From positions 2,382,733-2,446,732 of the forward strand of contig JAUPFP010000025.1 in the NCBI GenBank assembly GCA_036925085.1: a DNA stretch of 64,000 bases. The letters are read 5' to 3'. Below, in pieces: positions 1-10,169 of the stretch. Within the stretch, counting starts at the first letter, position 1; each line of letters opens with the position of its first letter. Origin of the DNA: Brachycybe producta. Taxonomy: Eukaryota; Arthropoda; Diplopoda; Playtdesmida; Andrognathidae. The translations under genes and the position numbers were made by a program. The notes under the pieces were generated by a model, which saw only the letters and a list, made by a program, of their open reading frames with translations, searched no databases and was not told where the DNA came from.

Positions 1-140
1 AAAAAAAAAAAAAACAACCCTTTCATTATTTATCATCATCAAAGTATTGATGAAGAAATCCCTTTATTAAAAATTAAGGTAGTTTTAAAAGGTGTAAAAA
101 CGCGCCTCTCTCCCTCACCCTGGAAAGGGTCAGAATAAAA

Positions 141-955
141 AGATGAACGGATGAACACTGGGGGGTAACTCTAAAACCCGACATAAGAAGCACGTAGAAT
201 TGGATGAAAACTATATTAATAATGGATGAACACAAACTTTAAAGGGATGAACATAAGAGGGATAAAAGGATGAACATACTTTAAATGGATTAAAATGCTT
301 TTATCGGGATGAACATGGTTGATCTCCCTTAAAACCATGTTCATCCCCCTTAAAACCATGTTCATCCCCTTCAAACCCATGTTCATCCCTCTTAAAACCA
401 TGTTCATCCCCTTTAAACCCATGTTCATCTCCCCTTAAAACCATGTTCATCCCCCCTTAAAACCATGTTCATCCCCCTTAAAACCATGTTCATCCCCCTT
501 AAAACCATGATCATCCCCCCTTAAAACCATGTTCATCCCCCCTTAAAACCATGTTCATCCCCCCTTAAAACCATGTTCATCCCCCCTTAAAACCATGTTC
601 ATCCCCCTTAAAACCATGTTCATCCCCCCTTAAAACCATGTTCATCCCCCCTTAAAACCATGTTCATCCCCCTTAAAACCATGTTCATCCCCCTTAAAAC
701 CATGTTCATCCCCCTTAAAACCATGTTCATCCCCCTTAAAACCATGTTCATCCCCCTTAAAACCATGTTCATCCCCCTTAAAACCATGTTCATCCCCCTT
801 AAAACCATGTTCATCCCTTTATAAAGTATGTTCATCCTTTTATTTCTCTCTGGTCATCCCTCTAAAATGTGTGTTCATCCAATTCTATGTGCATTCTGTG
901 TCGGGGTTTAGAGTTAACCCCAATGTTCATCCGTTCATCCCGTTCATTCGTTCAC
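141..955. repeat. Inverted-repeat element with a 21-22 bp minisatellite core
   Basis: The outer ~140 bp on each side are imperfect inverted copies: both carry GGATGAACA motifs, a GGGTTAACTCTAAA-like block and AGAATTGGATGAA, reading inward. Between them (about 323-815) lie some 23 tandem copies of a 21-22 bp unit (CCATGTTCATCCCCC plus TTAAAA). The unit length gives short open frames repeating MNMVLRG, which I regard as non-coding. It resembles a non-autonomous DNA transposon whose centre expanded as a minisatellite. No target duplication is clear. Confidence 0.75.
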
Positions 956-980
956 CTTTATATCCTAACCCTCTAGAAAT

Positions 981-1939
981 CTTGATTATTCTACCTTTCA
1001 GAAGCTTTTAGAAACTAGAAAGGGTAGTTGAAGATTTTTAGATTCAATATCTTTCAAAATAAAACTTATGTGAGTTTCAAAATAACCAAACATTAAAAAC
1101 AAAACAATATTTTGTTAATTTTTTGTCTATAAAAAGTTTATTTTGAAAGATTATCTAACATGAAAATTGCAGCTACCCTTCCAGTTTCTAAAACACTTTC
1201 TAGTTTCTTTTTAATTTTTGCTTTCTTCTGAAAACACAGAATAAATCAAAGAATTCGAGAAAATCAACTGGTTTCCCACCTCAAACTCTGGTTATTCCTT
1301 TGTTTTTCAGGAGTTAATTTTTGAGAGAAACTCGAAAGTGTTTTAGAAACTAGAAGGGTAGCTCAATCACTTAAAGGTGGTTTCCATGTTATGAAGTTGA
1401 TATCCTTCAAAATAAACTTTTTATGTGAATTTGAAAAGTGACACAACTTTAAGCAGATGTTGATAAAAAGTTTATTTTGAAAGATATCAAAAACATGAAA
1501 ATACCCTTAAGTGATTGAGCTACCCTTCTAGTTTCTATATAACACTTTCCAGTTTCTCTTTCATTTTTTGCTTTCTTCTGAAAAAAAAAACACAGAAACA
1601 ATCAAGAGTTTGAAAATCCGATGGTTTTTTTCCCCTCAAACTCTGGTTATTTCCTGTTTTTCAGGAGAAACACCTGTGGTTTTAGAAACTAGAAGGGTAG
1701 CTGAATCACATAAGGATATTTTTTTATAATTTGATATCTTTCAAAATAAACTTTTTTATGTTAGTTTCAAAATAACCCAACTTTTTAAACAGACAATATT
1801 TTTTTTTAAATTTTTGTCTATAAAAAGTTTATTTTGAAATATAACGTGAAAATACCCTTCAAGTGAATGAGCTGCCCTTCTAGTTTCTAAAACACTTTCA
1901 AAGTTTTACACGTGAAAAACAGACTAATGAAGAATTCGA
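981..1939. repeat. Three consecutive Foldback A elements
   Basis: Copies lie at about 981-1259, 1283-1614 and 1637-1939. Each has a left arm with TTTTAGAAACTAGAAGGGTAG and CTTTCAAAATAAACTTTTTA, a short spacer, then the reverse complement of both. The whole unit is therefore a near-palindrome of ~280-330 bp. All three have the same layout in tandem, and the last reaches to within 100 bp of the LRR exon. Confidence 0.85.
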
Positions 1940-2036
1940 AGAACGTTTCTACACTTTTTTTTTTTTTAAAAAACCCTTCATTTTTTCGGGCTAACAAAGC
2001 AGAAAGTCCACCTGAACCTACACATACTGTATATAC

Positions 2037-3248
2037 CTGAGAATGAAGCCCTAACTCGACAATTTTGTTCCTAGAAAGATCAAGATCACGAAGAGACGAA
2101 AGATGCCGCAAGTGATTTCCATCAACGGCCACCAAAGAGTTTCCAGAAAGGTTAAGCCTCTTGAGATTGACCAGAGGCGACAGGAATCGATCCGACACCG
2201 AAGAGATGAGATTATCAGCCAGATCCAGAGTGAACAGAGATCTGAGATCCTTAAAAGCACCGGGATCGACCCTCTCGATACGATTCGACGAAAGATCGAG
2301 CTCGGTCAACGAATGAAGACCTTCGAAGGCCGATTCGTCCACTTCGACCAACTGATTAGAACTCATGTTGAGAACATGAAGACGTGCCAAATGAACAAAA
2401 GCTCTTCCTTTGACGGCACTCAAACGATTATTGGCCACATGAAGGTGAGTCAATGTCGGCAAGTGTTCCAACTCATCATTCAGAGTGGTAAGTCTATTAC
2501 CGGACAACAGTAGCCACTCGAGATTCGGTAAATAACGAACCGATCCATTCAAACTTGTTATCTGATTACTAGACAATGCCAAATGTCGAAGTCCTTTACT
2601 AAAAGAACCTTTCTCCATGGCCGAAATGGAATTCTGAGATAAACTCAGGTAACGAAGACCGGAAAGTCCGAGGAATGCGGCTGGAGGTACAGCGACTATC
2701 GTGTTACCGGCCAGACTCAACATCTCGAGGTTTATTAGACGTCGTAATGCAAGAACCGGTACAACCGTCAAGAAATTGTCCTGAAGTCCAAGAAATCTTA
2801 GATGTTCCATGTCCATGAAGGCATCATCGGCCACCTGACTCACATTACTGGAATTAATCTGGACACTCTGTACTTTAAGTCCACCGAAGGTCCGTTGAGC
2901 TAAAAGTGGAAAATGACTTCCATCGACTCGTAACCAAAGTGAGGCATTGCTTACGTAACTATGTAGAACTTCCTGTAATTGTTCCAGTTCCGGAGCTCCT
3001 CTACAAACAACATAAACTCGAGAATTTAAATCTCGACATTCACAATGTGGTAACAATCGGTCAAGTGACGGACATGTCGATGTTGATGACGATGGTGACA
3101 TTTCAACAATTTGTGGTTGCTGTTGTTGTTGTTGTTGTTGTCCATTGTCGTGGTCATCGTTGGGATGTCCAATGACAGATGGTGGCAAAGCTCGATTCAC
3201 CGAGATCAAAAACAATACTAGAATGGTCATTGTCACTGACCACATCAT
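2037..3248 (-). CDS. Leucine-rich repeat secreted or membrane protein, first coding exon (partial)
   Basis: This exon encodes about 404 residues. Met1 (complement of 3246-3248) begins a hydrophobic signal peptide (MMWSVTMTILVLFLIS). It is followed by a low-complexity stretch with eight glutamines, a cysteine-bearing LRR N-cap (about residues 58-83, CPSLDRLLPHCEC) and about 12 leucine-rich repeats of the LxxLxLxxNxI type. The frame stays open to 1887, but a good donor (CAG|GTATAT, intron starting at 2036) follows an LRR line, and the residues after it lose all LRR character and become Lys/Phe-rich. The exon therefore probably ends at 2037. Later exons would lie to the left and none is seen in 1-2036. 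Family knowledge: such proteins are extracellular adhesion, guidance or receptor molecules. Chaoptin, connectin and LRR-neuronal types are all possible, and the C-terminus that would decide is missing. Potential N-glycosylation sites (NSS, NVS, NGS) fit an extracellular location. Confidence 0.85.
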
Positions 3249-3289
3249 CTTTAAAGATTAATTTTAAAAATATTGAAACGCGGTTGTCT

Positions 3290-4180
3290 TTAATTTTCGC
3301 TTTCAGTTATAGATGTAGAAATATTAGTAGTGACCACTACAAATGACCAGCCATTAATAATAAATAGAACTTCCGATTTTTGTTGGGAGGTTGAAACCAA
3401 AATTAATAAAATATGGAAATTTTCTTTCTTTTTTTTAAAAGAATTTTTGATTACAACTTGACCACTTAAGATTTTCGAACAATAATAGTAGTGACCACTA
3501 CAAAAGTCCACCTTCTAAATGAAGCATATAGGAATGTCCAGAGATTGCTAATTGTTTTGTTTGTTTTTTTTTCTTGACCACACACACAAAATTAACAGAA
3601 ATTAAAATTTCTTTTTTCTTCTTCTGATTTTCTACTTTTTAAGTGATTTTTTTGTCAAGAATTTCTTTTGAAAACAACTTGACCACCTAGATGTAAGACG
3701 CAACAATAGCCGTAGTGAGTGAGTGACCACTAGAAAAAGAAGTCCAGCCTCCAAATAAAGTAGAACCTTCCAGAGAGATAGAGATGCTCCTTTTTCCTTC
3801 TTGACCACACACACAAAATTAACAGAAATTGGAATTTCTTGCTCTGATTTTCTACTTTTTAAAGTGTTTTATAACATTTATATATATATAACTTGACCAC
3901 TTAGATTGCAGGACAAGCAATAGTAACCACTAGACAAGTCCAGTCTCCAAATGAAGTAGAAGCGTCCAGAAAGATAAAGATGCTCCTTTTTTTCACACAC
4001 AAAAATTTATGAAAAATTCACGATTTTTTTTTTTTTTGGTGAAAAATCACTAAAAATATAGAGAAAAAAATTGCAGAATGTAAAAAAAAAAAAGTAGAAG
4101 TGACCACCAAACACTAGAAACGTCCAGCCATAAATGAATTCTAACGTCCAGATGCTGCTTCTTCTTCTCCCTTATTTTCT
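3290..4180. repeat. Diverged ~212 bp tandem repeats upstream of the LRR gene
   Basis: The landmark CTTGACCAC starts at about 3467, 3678 and 3892, and partial units lie at each end. Each unit also carries a GTGACCACTA block, a GTCCAGCCTCCAAATGAAG-like block and an ACACACAAAATTAACAG block. The array covers the first kilobase upstream of the LRR start codon (minus strand), where its promoter or 5' UTR should be. Confidence 0.7.
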
Positions 4181-4403
4181 TGTTCTGGTCAGTTTCTAAT
4201 TACATTTAGTTGTGAAGAACGAAAAATTTGAAGGGAAAAATACCAAGGCAGCTTTTTTTTTTCTTCTTCTTTCTTACTTTGGATTATAATTGATGATTAG
4301 TACATTTGCCTTTATATATACAGACATAAGAAGAGGAGGAGGAGGAGTAGGAGGAGGCTACAATTCTACATTGAACAACATAGGAGTTTTCTTCTTCTTC
4401 TTT

Positions 4404-4439
<36 letters not shown>

Positions 4440-4683
4440 GTGATGATATAAAGAACGGCGCCACAAGATCTGTGTTATTAAGTCATAGGCCTATATAATA
4501 ATACATAGTATAATCTAAGATGTGCAGCTTTAAAAATGCACCCCAGAAATCAATAATAAAAATCATTGATCAAGAATTTCAAAATAACAAAAATAACTAA
4601 ACCAAAAAAGAGAGGAGGAGGAAGAAAAAAAAAATCAATAATGATGACGAAGTTTCAAAACTTTTATGCATTCAGAAAAATGT
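4181..4683. other. Low-complexity stretch, no gene seen
   Basis: It holds A/T runs, a GGA-rich patch, a (GAT)n microsatellite at about 4404-4445 and otherwise unremarkable AT-rich DNA. Histidine runs in one frame come from the microsatellite. Confidence 0.6.
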
Positions 4684-5470
4684 ATGCAAATTCTTTCTAG
4701 AAATTATGCAAATAGAAAAATAAATCATCTTAAAAATGTAAAAAAATATGCAAAAAAATTGTTTAGTTTAGAAAACAATTAATAGCTTAATATTAATTGT
4801 ATAAAATAAACAATATTCTTGGATATATTTTGTATTTTTTAGAAGATTTATACAAAAACAATTCATAAAATATGCAAATTCTTTCTAGAAATTATGCAAA
4901 TAGAAAAATAAATCATCTTGAGGCCTTGTTTCCACTGGGTTGAAAATTTCATCTTTTGGAAAATTTCAACTTGCCAAAAACAGAAGAAACGTGCCCCGCC
5001 ATCCCCCCCCCCCCAAATCGCCTATTCACTATCATAGATGTGAGCCATGTTTCTTCAATTTCTCACCAGTTAAAATTTTAACAAATCTCAAATTTTCACC
5101 CCAATGGAAACAAGGCATAAAAATGTAAAAATATGCAAGAAAATTGTTTAGTTTAGAAAACAATTAATAGTTTTATATTAATTGTATAAAATAAACAATT
5201 ATTCTTGGATATATTTTGTATTTTTAGAAGATTTATACAAAAAAATAAAAGAAATCATAAAATATGCAAATTCTTTCTAAAAATTAGGCAAATAGAAAAA
5301 TAAATCATTTTTAAAAATCCGAAAAATATGCAAGAAAATTGTTTATTTTATACAAATAAAATGTCTTAACACAATTAATGGTTTAATTTTATTTGTATAA
5401 ACTAAATTTTCTTACATATTTTGAATTTTTTTAAAGGATTTATTTTCTATTTACATAATTTCTAGAAGAA
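4684..5470. repeat. ~190 bp tandem repeat, about three units
   Basis: Units begin at 4684, 4872 and 5263, each with ATGCAAATTCTTTCTA followed by ATGCAAATAGAAAAATAAATC. Unit 1 is 188 bp. Unit 2 is 391 bp because it holds a 199 bp insertion (4920-5118). Unit 3 is more diverged. They also share a block reading TTAATTGTATAAAATAAACA. Confidence 0.8.
4920..5118. mobile_element. 199 bp inverted-repeat insertion inside a tandem-repeat unit
   Basis: The ends are inverted copies of GCCTTGTTTCCAYTGGG followed by TGAAAATTT. The neighbouring unit at 4684-4871 reads CATCTTAAAAATG where this one reads CATCTT-insert-AAAAATG, so the uninterrupted site is visible in the same array. It is too short to code for a transposase. 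The TIR start resembles that of the element at 31,292-32,205. Confidence 0.8.
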
Positions 5471-5572
5471 AAAAAAAAAAGAAAATTGCTTATTTTTAGA
5501 ATTATTATTTGCATAAAAGTTTTCAAACTTTGTCATCCATATTGAATTTTTTCTCCTTAGTTTTGTTAAATT

Positions 5573-6010
5573 AAAACGTGTTTTAAAAACTAGAATGGAT
5601 AACTCAATCACTTAAGGATGGTTTTAAAAGTGTAAACGAATTCTTAATTATTCTGTCTTTCAAGGTGCAAAATATAAACTGAAACTTCAAATGTGTTTTA
5701 AAAACTAGAAGGGTCGCTCAATCACTTAAGGTGGTTAATTTAAAAAGTAAAATTCCTCTGGAATTCTTCATTATTCTGTCATTTTAGGTGCAAAATGAAC
5801 TGAAACTTCAAATGTATTTTAGAAACTAGAAGGGTAACTCAATCACTTAAGGTGGTTTTAAAAAGTAAAATTCCTCTAGAACTCTTTGATTATTCTGTCA
5901 TATCAGGTGCAAAATGCGGAGAAACGTCAATGTGTTTTAGAAACTAGAAGGGTTAAGGAGTATTTTCATGTGAATATCTTTCAAAATAAACTTTTTATGT
6001 AAGTTTGAAA
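5573..6010. repeat. Tandem array of Foldback A left arms
   Basis: Four direct copies of a 115-122 bp unit (ACTAGAA landmarks near 5588, 5704, 5825 and 5942). Each contains the CTGTCTTTCAGGTGCAAAAT-like block, AAACTTCAAATGTGTTTTA, ACTAGAAGGG and CAATCACTTAAGGTGG. These are left arms only; the inverted right arms are absent. The last copy runs on into CAAAATAAACTTTTTATG. Confidence 0.8.
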
Positions 6011-6810
6011 GATGATATTTAATTTTTGTCTTCTCCCTAATATCATCATCATCATCCTCATTCAGAAATACTTCGTTAAATTCTAGTGGATTTTGCAACC
6101 ATTAACAAAAAATCTTCAATGAAAATCCCTATTCAAGTATAAAACAGGATTAATCCAGTTTTATTTTGGTAAAAAAATAACATCTCTGAACAATTAATCT
6201 CCTTCATTAATTAAGAAGAAGAAGAAGAAGAAAAAAACTTTTCCAAAATTTGTTTTTATGTTTTGTTTTGGGTCATTTTCAGTGTCAAAATCGAGGTCTT
6301 GGTCAACTAATAAATCATTTTCTTGTTATTAATTATCATTTATTCATTAATAATTTAGAAATTAAAGCCCGGGGGGGGGGTGATTTTTTTTTTTTCAAAA
6401 AGAGACTTTCTTTGTTGAAAAAGTGGTTTTTTTTTATTAAAAAAAAAAGGGAGACAAGAAAATTTAGTTAAAAACTTTTTTTTTTCTGAAATCGGATATT
6501 GGTCAAAAAAATTAACCCCTCTTTTTTCCTTTTTAATTGAAAATCCCTTCGAAATTTTCTCAACATCTTGAGACATCTAACACATGTTAAAAATCCCTCT
6601 CTCTCTCTCTCTCTCTCTCTCTTTTATGTGTTTTTCGCTTTTTTTCAAACACCATTTTAACACCCAAGTTATTTATGTAGAGAGGGAGGGGGATGAAGAA
6701 AGATTTCTTAAGGGTCGGGTGCCCCCACCCCCCTTACAGTATTGGACAGGACGGGCAAATGCCCTGAGCGCCAAGATCAAATGGCGCCAAAAAAAAAAGC
6801 TTAAAATTAA
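6011..6810. other. Intergenic low-complexity DNA, no gene seen
   Basis: It contains an ATC microsatellite (about 6040-6057), a GAA run, long A, T and G runs and a (CT)n tract at about 6597-6622. The short open frames here are made of homopolymer codons. I see no conserved coding signal on either strand. Confidence 0.6.
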
Positions 6811-7014
6811 AGGCAGTTAGAAATCGGGGAAAACTTCAGTTGGTTCCGCCCTTGTTATGACGACCGACAACTTCTAATTGGTTTGTTGTGTGGTTTGACG
6901 TTGAAAAGGGCGGAGAGCATGTGACGTCAGACTACATAACCAATCAATTAGAAGTTGCCCGTCGTCATAAAAAGGGCGGAGCCAACTGAAGTTCTCCCTG
7001 ATTTCTAACTGCCT
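6811..7014. mobile_element. MITE family C (GC-rich palindromic, ~204 bp)
   Basis: A near-perfect palindrome. AGGCAGTTAGAAATCGGG at the left is matched by its inverse at the right (TTTCTAACTGCCT). The arms carry TTGGCTCCGCCC, CGACCGGCAACTTCTAATTG-like blocks and TGACGTCA-type centres. A second full copy is at 8820-9021, with diverged or partial copies at 10,299-10,446 and 40,640-40,735. Confidence 0.85.
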
Positions 7015-7063
7015 GTCTTAAAATTTGATAAGACCTCATCCAAAAACCTTTGGGGTTTGAGAC

Positions 7064-7409
7064 TAGGAATGTGGTCATTTGAATCCTCGAATTCCCGCGA
7101 ATTTTGAAAAAAAAAACCTGTTAAAACTTTGGTAAAAATTAGTTTTAACTCCATTGACGTCCAATAGAAGCCGTTCACTAACAACAAAAAAAAACGGTGA
7201 TGGTTGCAATTTCGTTGTTGTATCCGGGAATCATCAATATCACCTTATGGTGACCCTGAGTGTCATACTTGTTTATTATTAATAATTTAATATTTAATAT
7301 TATTTCATTTATTTGTATTTTCTTAATGAAGGATTCGAGATTAGGGAGATTCGAGAACCTTTTATTATTCGGATTCGAGAAAATTTCGGATTTCTCCCAC
7401 TTCTACCTA
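7064..7409. mobile_element. hAT-like MITE family B, copy 1
   Basis: The ends resemble TAGGGATGGGAC and TAGAGGTGGGAC (inverted), and the interior has the family's CGAATCTCGAA-rich subterminal repeats plus TAATATTTAATATTATTTCAT. This copy is diverged, and no target duplication could be matched. Confidence 0.7.
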
Positions 7410-7427
7410 AAAATTTTTTAAAAAAAT

Positions 7428-7755
7428 CAGCACGTGCACAATGTGTTGACTTCACTGTGGTTTAATTGTGGTTTTTTAAAATTATTTTTACGGATTTTGA
7501 AATAGTTTTTAAAAATAGAACCACACTTACCAGTTTTTTGTCATTCTATCACTAGATCTTAGACTTAAGGTGGACATTGCTCTTTGAAAAAATAATATTG
7601 GACAACTTTAAATATGAAAAATAAACATATTGCCGCCGCGACTGTTGTGTATTTTAAAAATTAACGTTTTTTCTTTAACATCGGGTCTATGGGCTTCAAT
7701 AGAAAAACGATGCTAGCGCTCTATGTGGAGATTTTTCAAAGTAATTTTGCGATGT
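7428..7755. repeat. Half copy of long inverted-repeat element F
   Basis: It matches the right half of the ~800 bp palindromic elements at 42,071-42,864 and 50,013-50,818. Shared blocks include CAGCACGTGC, TTGTCATTCTATCACT, GGACAACTTTAAATATGAAA, TATTGCCGCCGCGACTG and GATGCTAGCGCTC. The left half is missing and a Foldback A half follows directly. Confidence 0.75.
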
Positions 7756-7850
7756 AGAATCTTAAAGTGGTTGAGCTACCCTTCTAGTTTCTAAAACACA
7801 ATCATGTTTCTCTTCCATTGTACACCTGAAAGACAAAATAAAGAGTTCAC
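7752..7850. repeat. Foldback A right arm (solo)
   Basis: It carries GTTGAGCTACCCTTCTAG and TTTCTAAAACAC and ends in a CCTGAAAGACAAAATAA-like block. No left arm is present. It abuts the truncated element F. Confidence 0.75.
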
Positions 7851-7859
7851 AGAAAAGGA

Positions 7860-8148
7860 GGGGGGGGGGGGGGGGGAGAGGAAGAGGCGTTTTTTTTTTT
7901 GTTTTAAAATTTACGACATTCCTTTTTCACAACTTTTACTCAAAACTTGAATAAATTATCCATTTACTCACTTTTTTTTTCTCTAGGGATTAAAAGGTCA
8001 TTCATTGCCCTACCTCAAAAAAAAAAAACAAGCTAACATAATAACTAAAAAGCGTCACTCATATTATAATTTCCGTAGAAAAACTAAACTGACATTAACA
8101 ACATTTCTGTATTTTACTTATAATTGCTTAAATGAAATACTTTCCTTA
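7860..8148. other. G-run and AT-rich spacer
   Basis: A run of G residues at about 7860-7876 is followed by T runs and AT-rich DNA up to element D. No gene signal was seen. Confidence 0.5.
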
Positions 8149-8464
8149 TACCTAGTACACACATCTGATAATTTAAATGCATTTAAATAATAAATGTGTT
8201 CTACAGAGCCCTGTGAAGGACAAACAAAACAATATGTCGCATTCAATTTATTCAGTTAATAATCAGAAGATATTTACTTTATTAACTTAAATATAATTAT
8301 ATAAACTATTGACATTAAAATATTGATTTAGTATTTCAATTTAAAATATTAATAATTAAAGTCAATTTTTATTTGGGTTCATGTCCTTAACTGGATTCCG
8401 TATAATTCACCTAAACACATTTAATTTGAATTCATTTAATTCATGTGTGTGTGTGTACAAAGCA
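8149..8464. mobile_element. MITE family D, copy 1 (~316 bp)
   Basis: It starts TACCTAGTACACACA and ends GTGTGTACAAAGCA. The interior has ATTTAAATGCATTTAAATAA, TGTTCTACAGAGCCCTGTG, GTCCTTAACTGGATTCCGTA and CACATTTAATTTGAATTCA. Three more copies lie at 22,531, 39,532 and 46,137. The flanking 9-mers match only in part (CTTTCCTTA against TTATTCTTA). Confidence 0.85.
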
Positions 8465-8534
8465 TTATTCTTATTGAAATAACAGTAAGCTAAATTAGTA
8501 AGAAAAAGAAATTTAGCAAAAGTTAATATTTCGC

Positions 8535-8625
8535 GGCACGTGTTGACCTTGCTCGTTTGCGCGCCAAAAAAACCCCATAACGCCATCTATTGACAATAAA
8601 ACGTAACATCTACCATTTTTATCAG
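8535..8625. repeat. Dispersed ~90 bp repeat with a GCGCGCC core
   Basis: It contains GCACGTGTTGACC, TTTGCGCGCCAAAAA and CGCCATCTATTGACAA. A second copy in the same orientation sits at about 10,655-10,760, just upstream of the PMPCA start. Related GCGCCCTCTATTG motifs recur in the 16.2-16.9 kb array and at 56,811. Confidence 0.65.
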
Positions 8626-8819
8626 CTTTTTTTTTTACTGTCTACAGAGAATAATTATAAGAGGTGATGAAACACAGGCATCTCTGCCCAGCACTCAAAT
8701 TACGTTTACCCCGCCCTATTATTGGTCTGACGTCACATGCCCTGCTCTTTTCCATTTCTAATGGGCGGAGCGGAGCGGAGTGGAGCCAAAAAAATTCTGA
8801 AGCTGTCTACATATGCCAC

Positions 8820-9021
8820 AGGCAGTTAGAAATCGGAGAGAACTTCAGTTGGCTCCGCCCTTGTTACGACGACTGGCAACTTCTAATTGGCTGGTTATGT
8901 AGTCTGACGTCACAAGCTCTGCCCTTTTCAACAGCGAACCACACAACAAACCAATTAGAAGTTGCCGGTCGTCATGAAAAAGGCGGAGCCAACTGAAGTT
9001 CTCCCCGATTTCTAACTGCCT
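8820..9021. mobile_element. MITE family C, second full copy
   Basis: It has the same terminal AGGCAGTTAGAAATCGG and a nearly perfect palindrome with arms of about 100 bp. The preceding 8694-8790 stretch resembles part of the same family (GACGTCACATGCCC, TTTCTAAT, GGGCGGAGCGG). Open frames crossing it on both strands come from palindrome symmetry and are not genes. Confidence 0.85.
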
Positions 9022-9751
9022 GTACAGATGCCTGTCCTCCACAGGTGGCAAGCCTAATAAGAAGCCTCCACTCAGTACATAACTGAGTTAAAGCAGGCCC
9101 TTTTGCCCTTTCCCGGGCCCTTCCCCACCCCCTCTCAGGCCCCTCCCCCCCCACACAAATTTTTATCAATCACTTTTTCAAATGAAATATTTACCAGAAT
9201 TCTCAATCAAGTCGTTGTGAAATTACTAAATTGAAACAACAATTATTCAAAGAAGCAATTAAAAAAAAAATTGTTTCTCTGCGCGACATTAACCATCACT
9301 ACTACTTATATAATAATTAATTAATTACTTTATCTAATCACCATTTATAAATTATAACATTAAAAAGGTGATTCATTTCTTTGACTAAAACAAAACAACG
9401 TCATTTAAAAACCGTAATTTTCGCAGAAAACAACAAAAAAAAAACCAACAACGGTGCTGCATGACGTCATAGATGTAATTTTAAGTTAAAATTTGACGAT
9501 TTCCAAAAACATGGTCTCGTTTCTAACAAATTTTTCTTCAAACTGCGTATATTGAACAATAATTGAAATCGCAATCGCTTCAGGAATGTTTTGGCCGAGA
9601 TTTCAAGGTCGTTAGATTGCATTATTCAATTTAATTATGCAAATTTGCGTTAAATCCATGTTAAAGGTCGTTTGTTAACGACCTTTCTAGTCTTCATCAA
9701 TATCTAAAAATTGTGTGCATTCCTTGATGTTATTTAAGCTATTTGCACGAT
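9022..9751. other. Intergenic DNA, no gene seen
   Basis: C-rich patches near 9110-9150 are followed by AT-rich sequence. A short hairpin lies at 9662-9685 (AAAGGTCGTT, four-base loop, AACGACCTTT). No repeat family known in the window was recognised in most of this stretch. Confidence 0.5.
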
Positions 9752-10096
9752 TAGGGATCGGATTTTTATGCAATATCAAGGCGAATGTTTCTCAATCTAT
9801 GACCCAACTCAGCCAATTATGAAGGTAACAATTCCCCCCCCCCCCCCGCAGTTTAGATCAAACCAACAATTATGATTTTTGTCAATCAAAAAACAATGGT
9901 TAGAGGCTAAAACTTTCTAGTTGACAACTGATAGTAACTACTAACCAGACATTTATAGCCTCTAACTAGCCTTTTTGATTAAAAAAAAGCATAAATGCAG
10001 TTGCTCTAATGATGGTAATTGATTACTTCACAATTGGCACTTGGGCCACAAATTGAGAAACACTTGCTTTGATATTGCATAAAAATCCGAGCCCTA
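9752..10096. mobile_element. hAT-like MITE family E, copy 1
   Basis: The terminal TAGGGATCGGATTTTTATGC is matched in inverse at the right end (GCATAAAAATCCGAGCCCTA). Inside is a smaller inverted pair built on GGTTAGAGGCTA and TAGCCTCTAAC. The flanking octamers TGCACGAT and TTCATGAC agree at 5 of 8 positions, which fits a decayed target duplication. Confidence 0.8.
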
Positions 10097-10169
10097 TTCA
10101 TGACGTTTCGAACTGCGGTTTGGTTGTTAAGAGCCATTTACTGCGGTTTTTTTTAAAGTGTATGCCCCT

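Noticed and set aside
216..835. Open frames encoding MNMVLRG repeats on the minus strand
   Set aside because: They are readings of the 21-22 bp minisatellite; indels in the unit shift the frame and there is no non-repeat protein sequence.
2103..2513. Open frame of 136 residues on the plus strand opposite the LRR gene
   Set aside because: It lies antisense to a clear LRR exon and has no family resemblance; it is a shadow frame.
5573..6010. CRISPR-like array (regular direct repeats)
   Set aside because: The intervening sequence is part of the same degenerate repeat, the genome is eukaryotic and no cas genes exist.
8664..9051. Open frames of 110 and 68 residues on opposite strands
   Set aside because: They cross the family C palindrome and encode similar peptides on both strands because of its symmetry.
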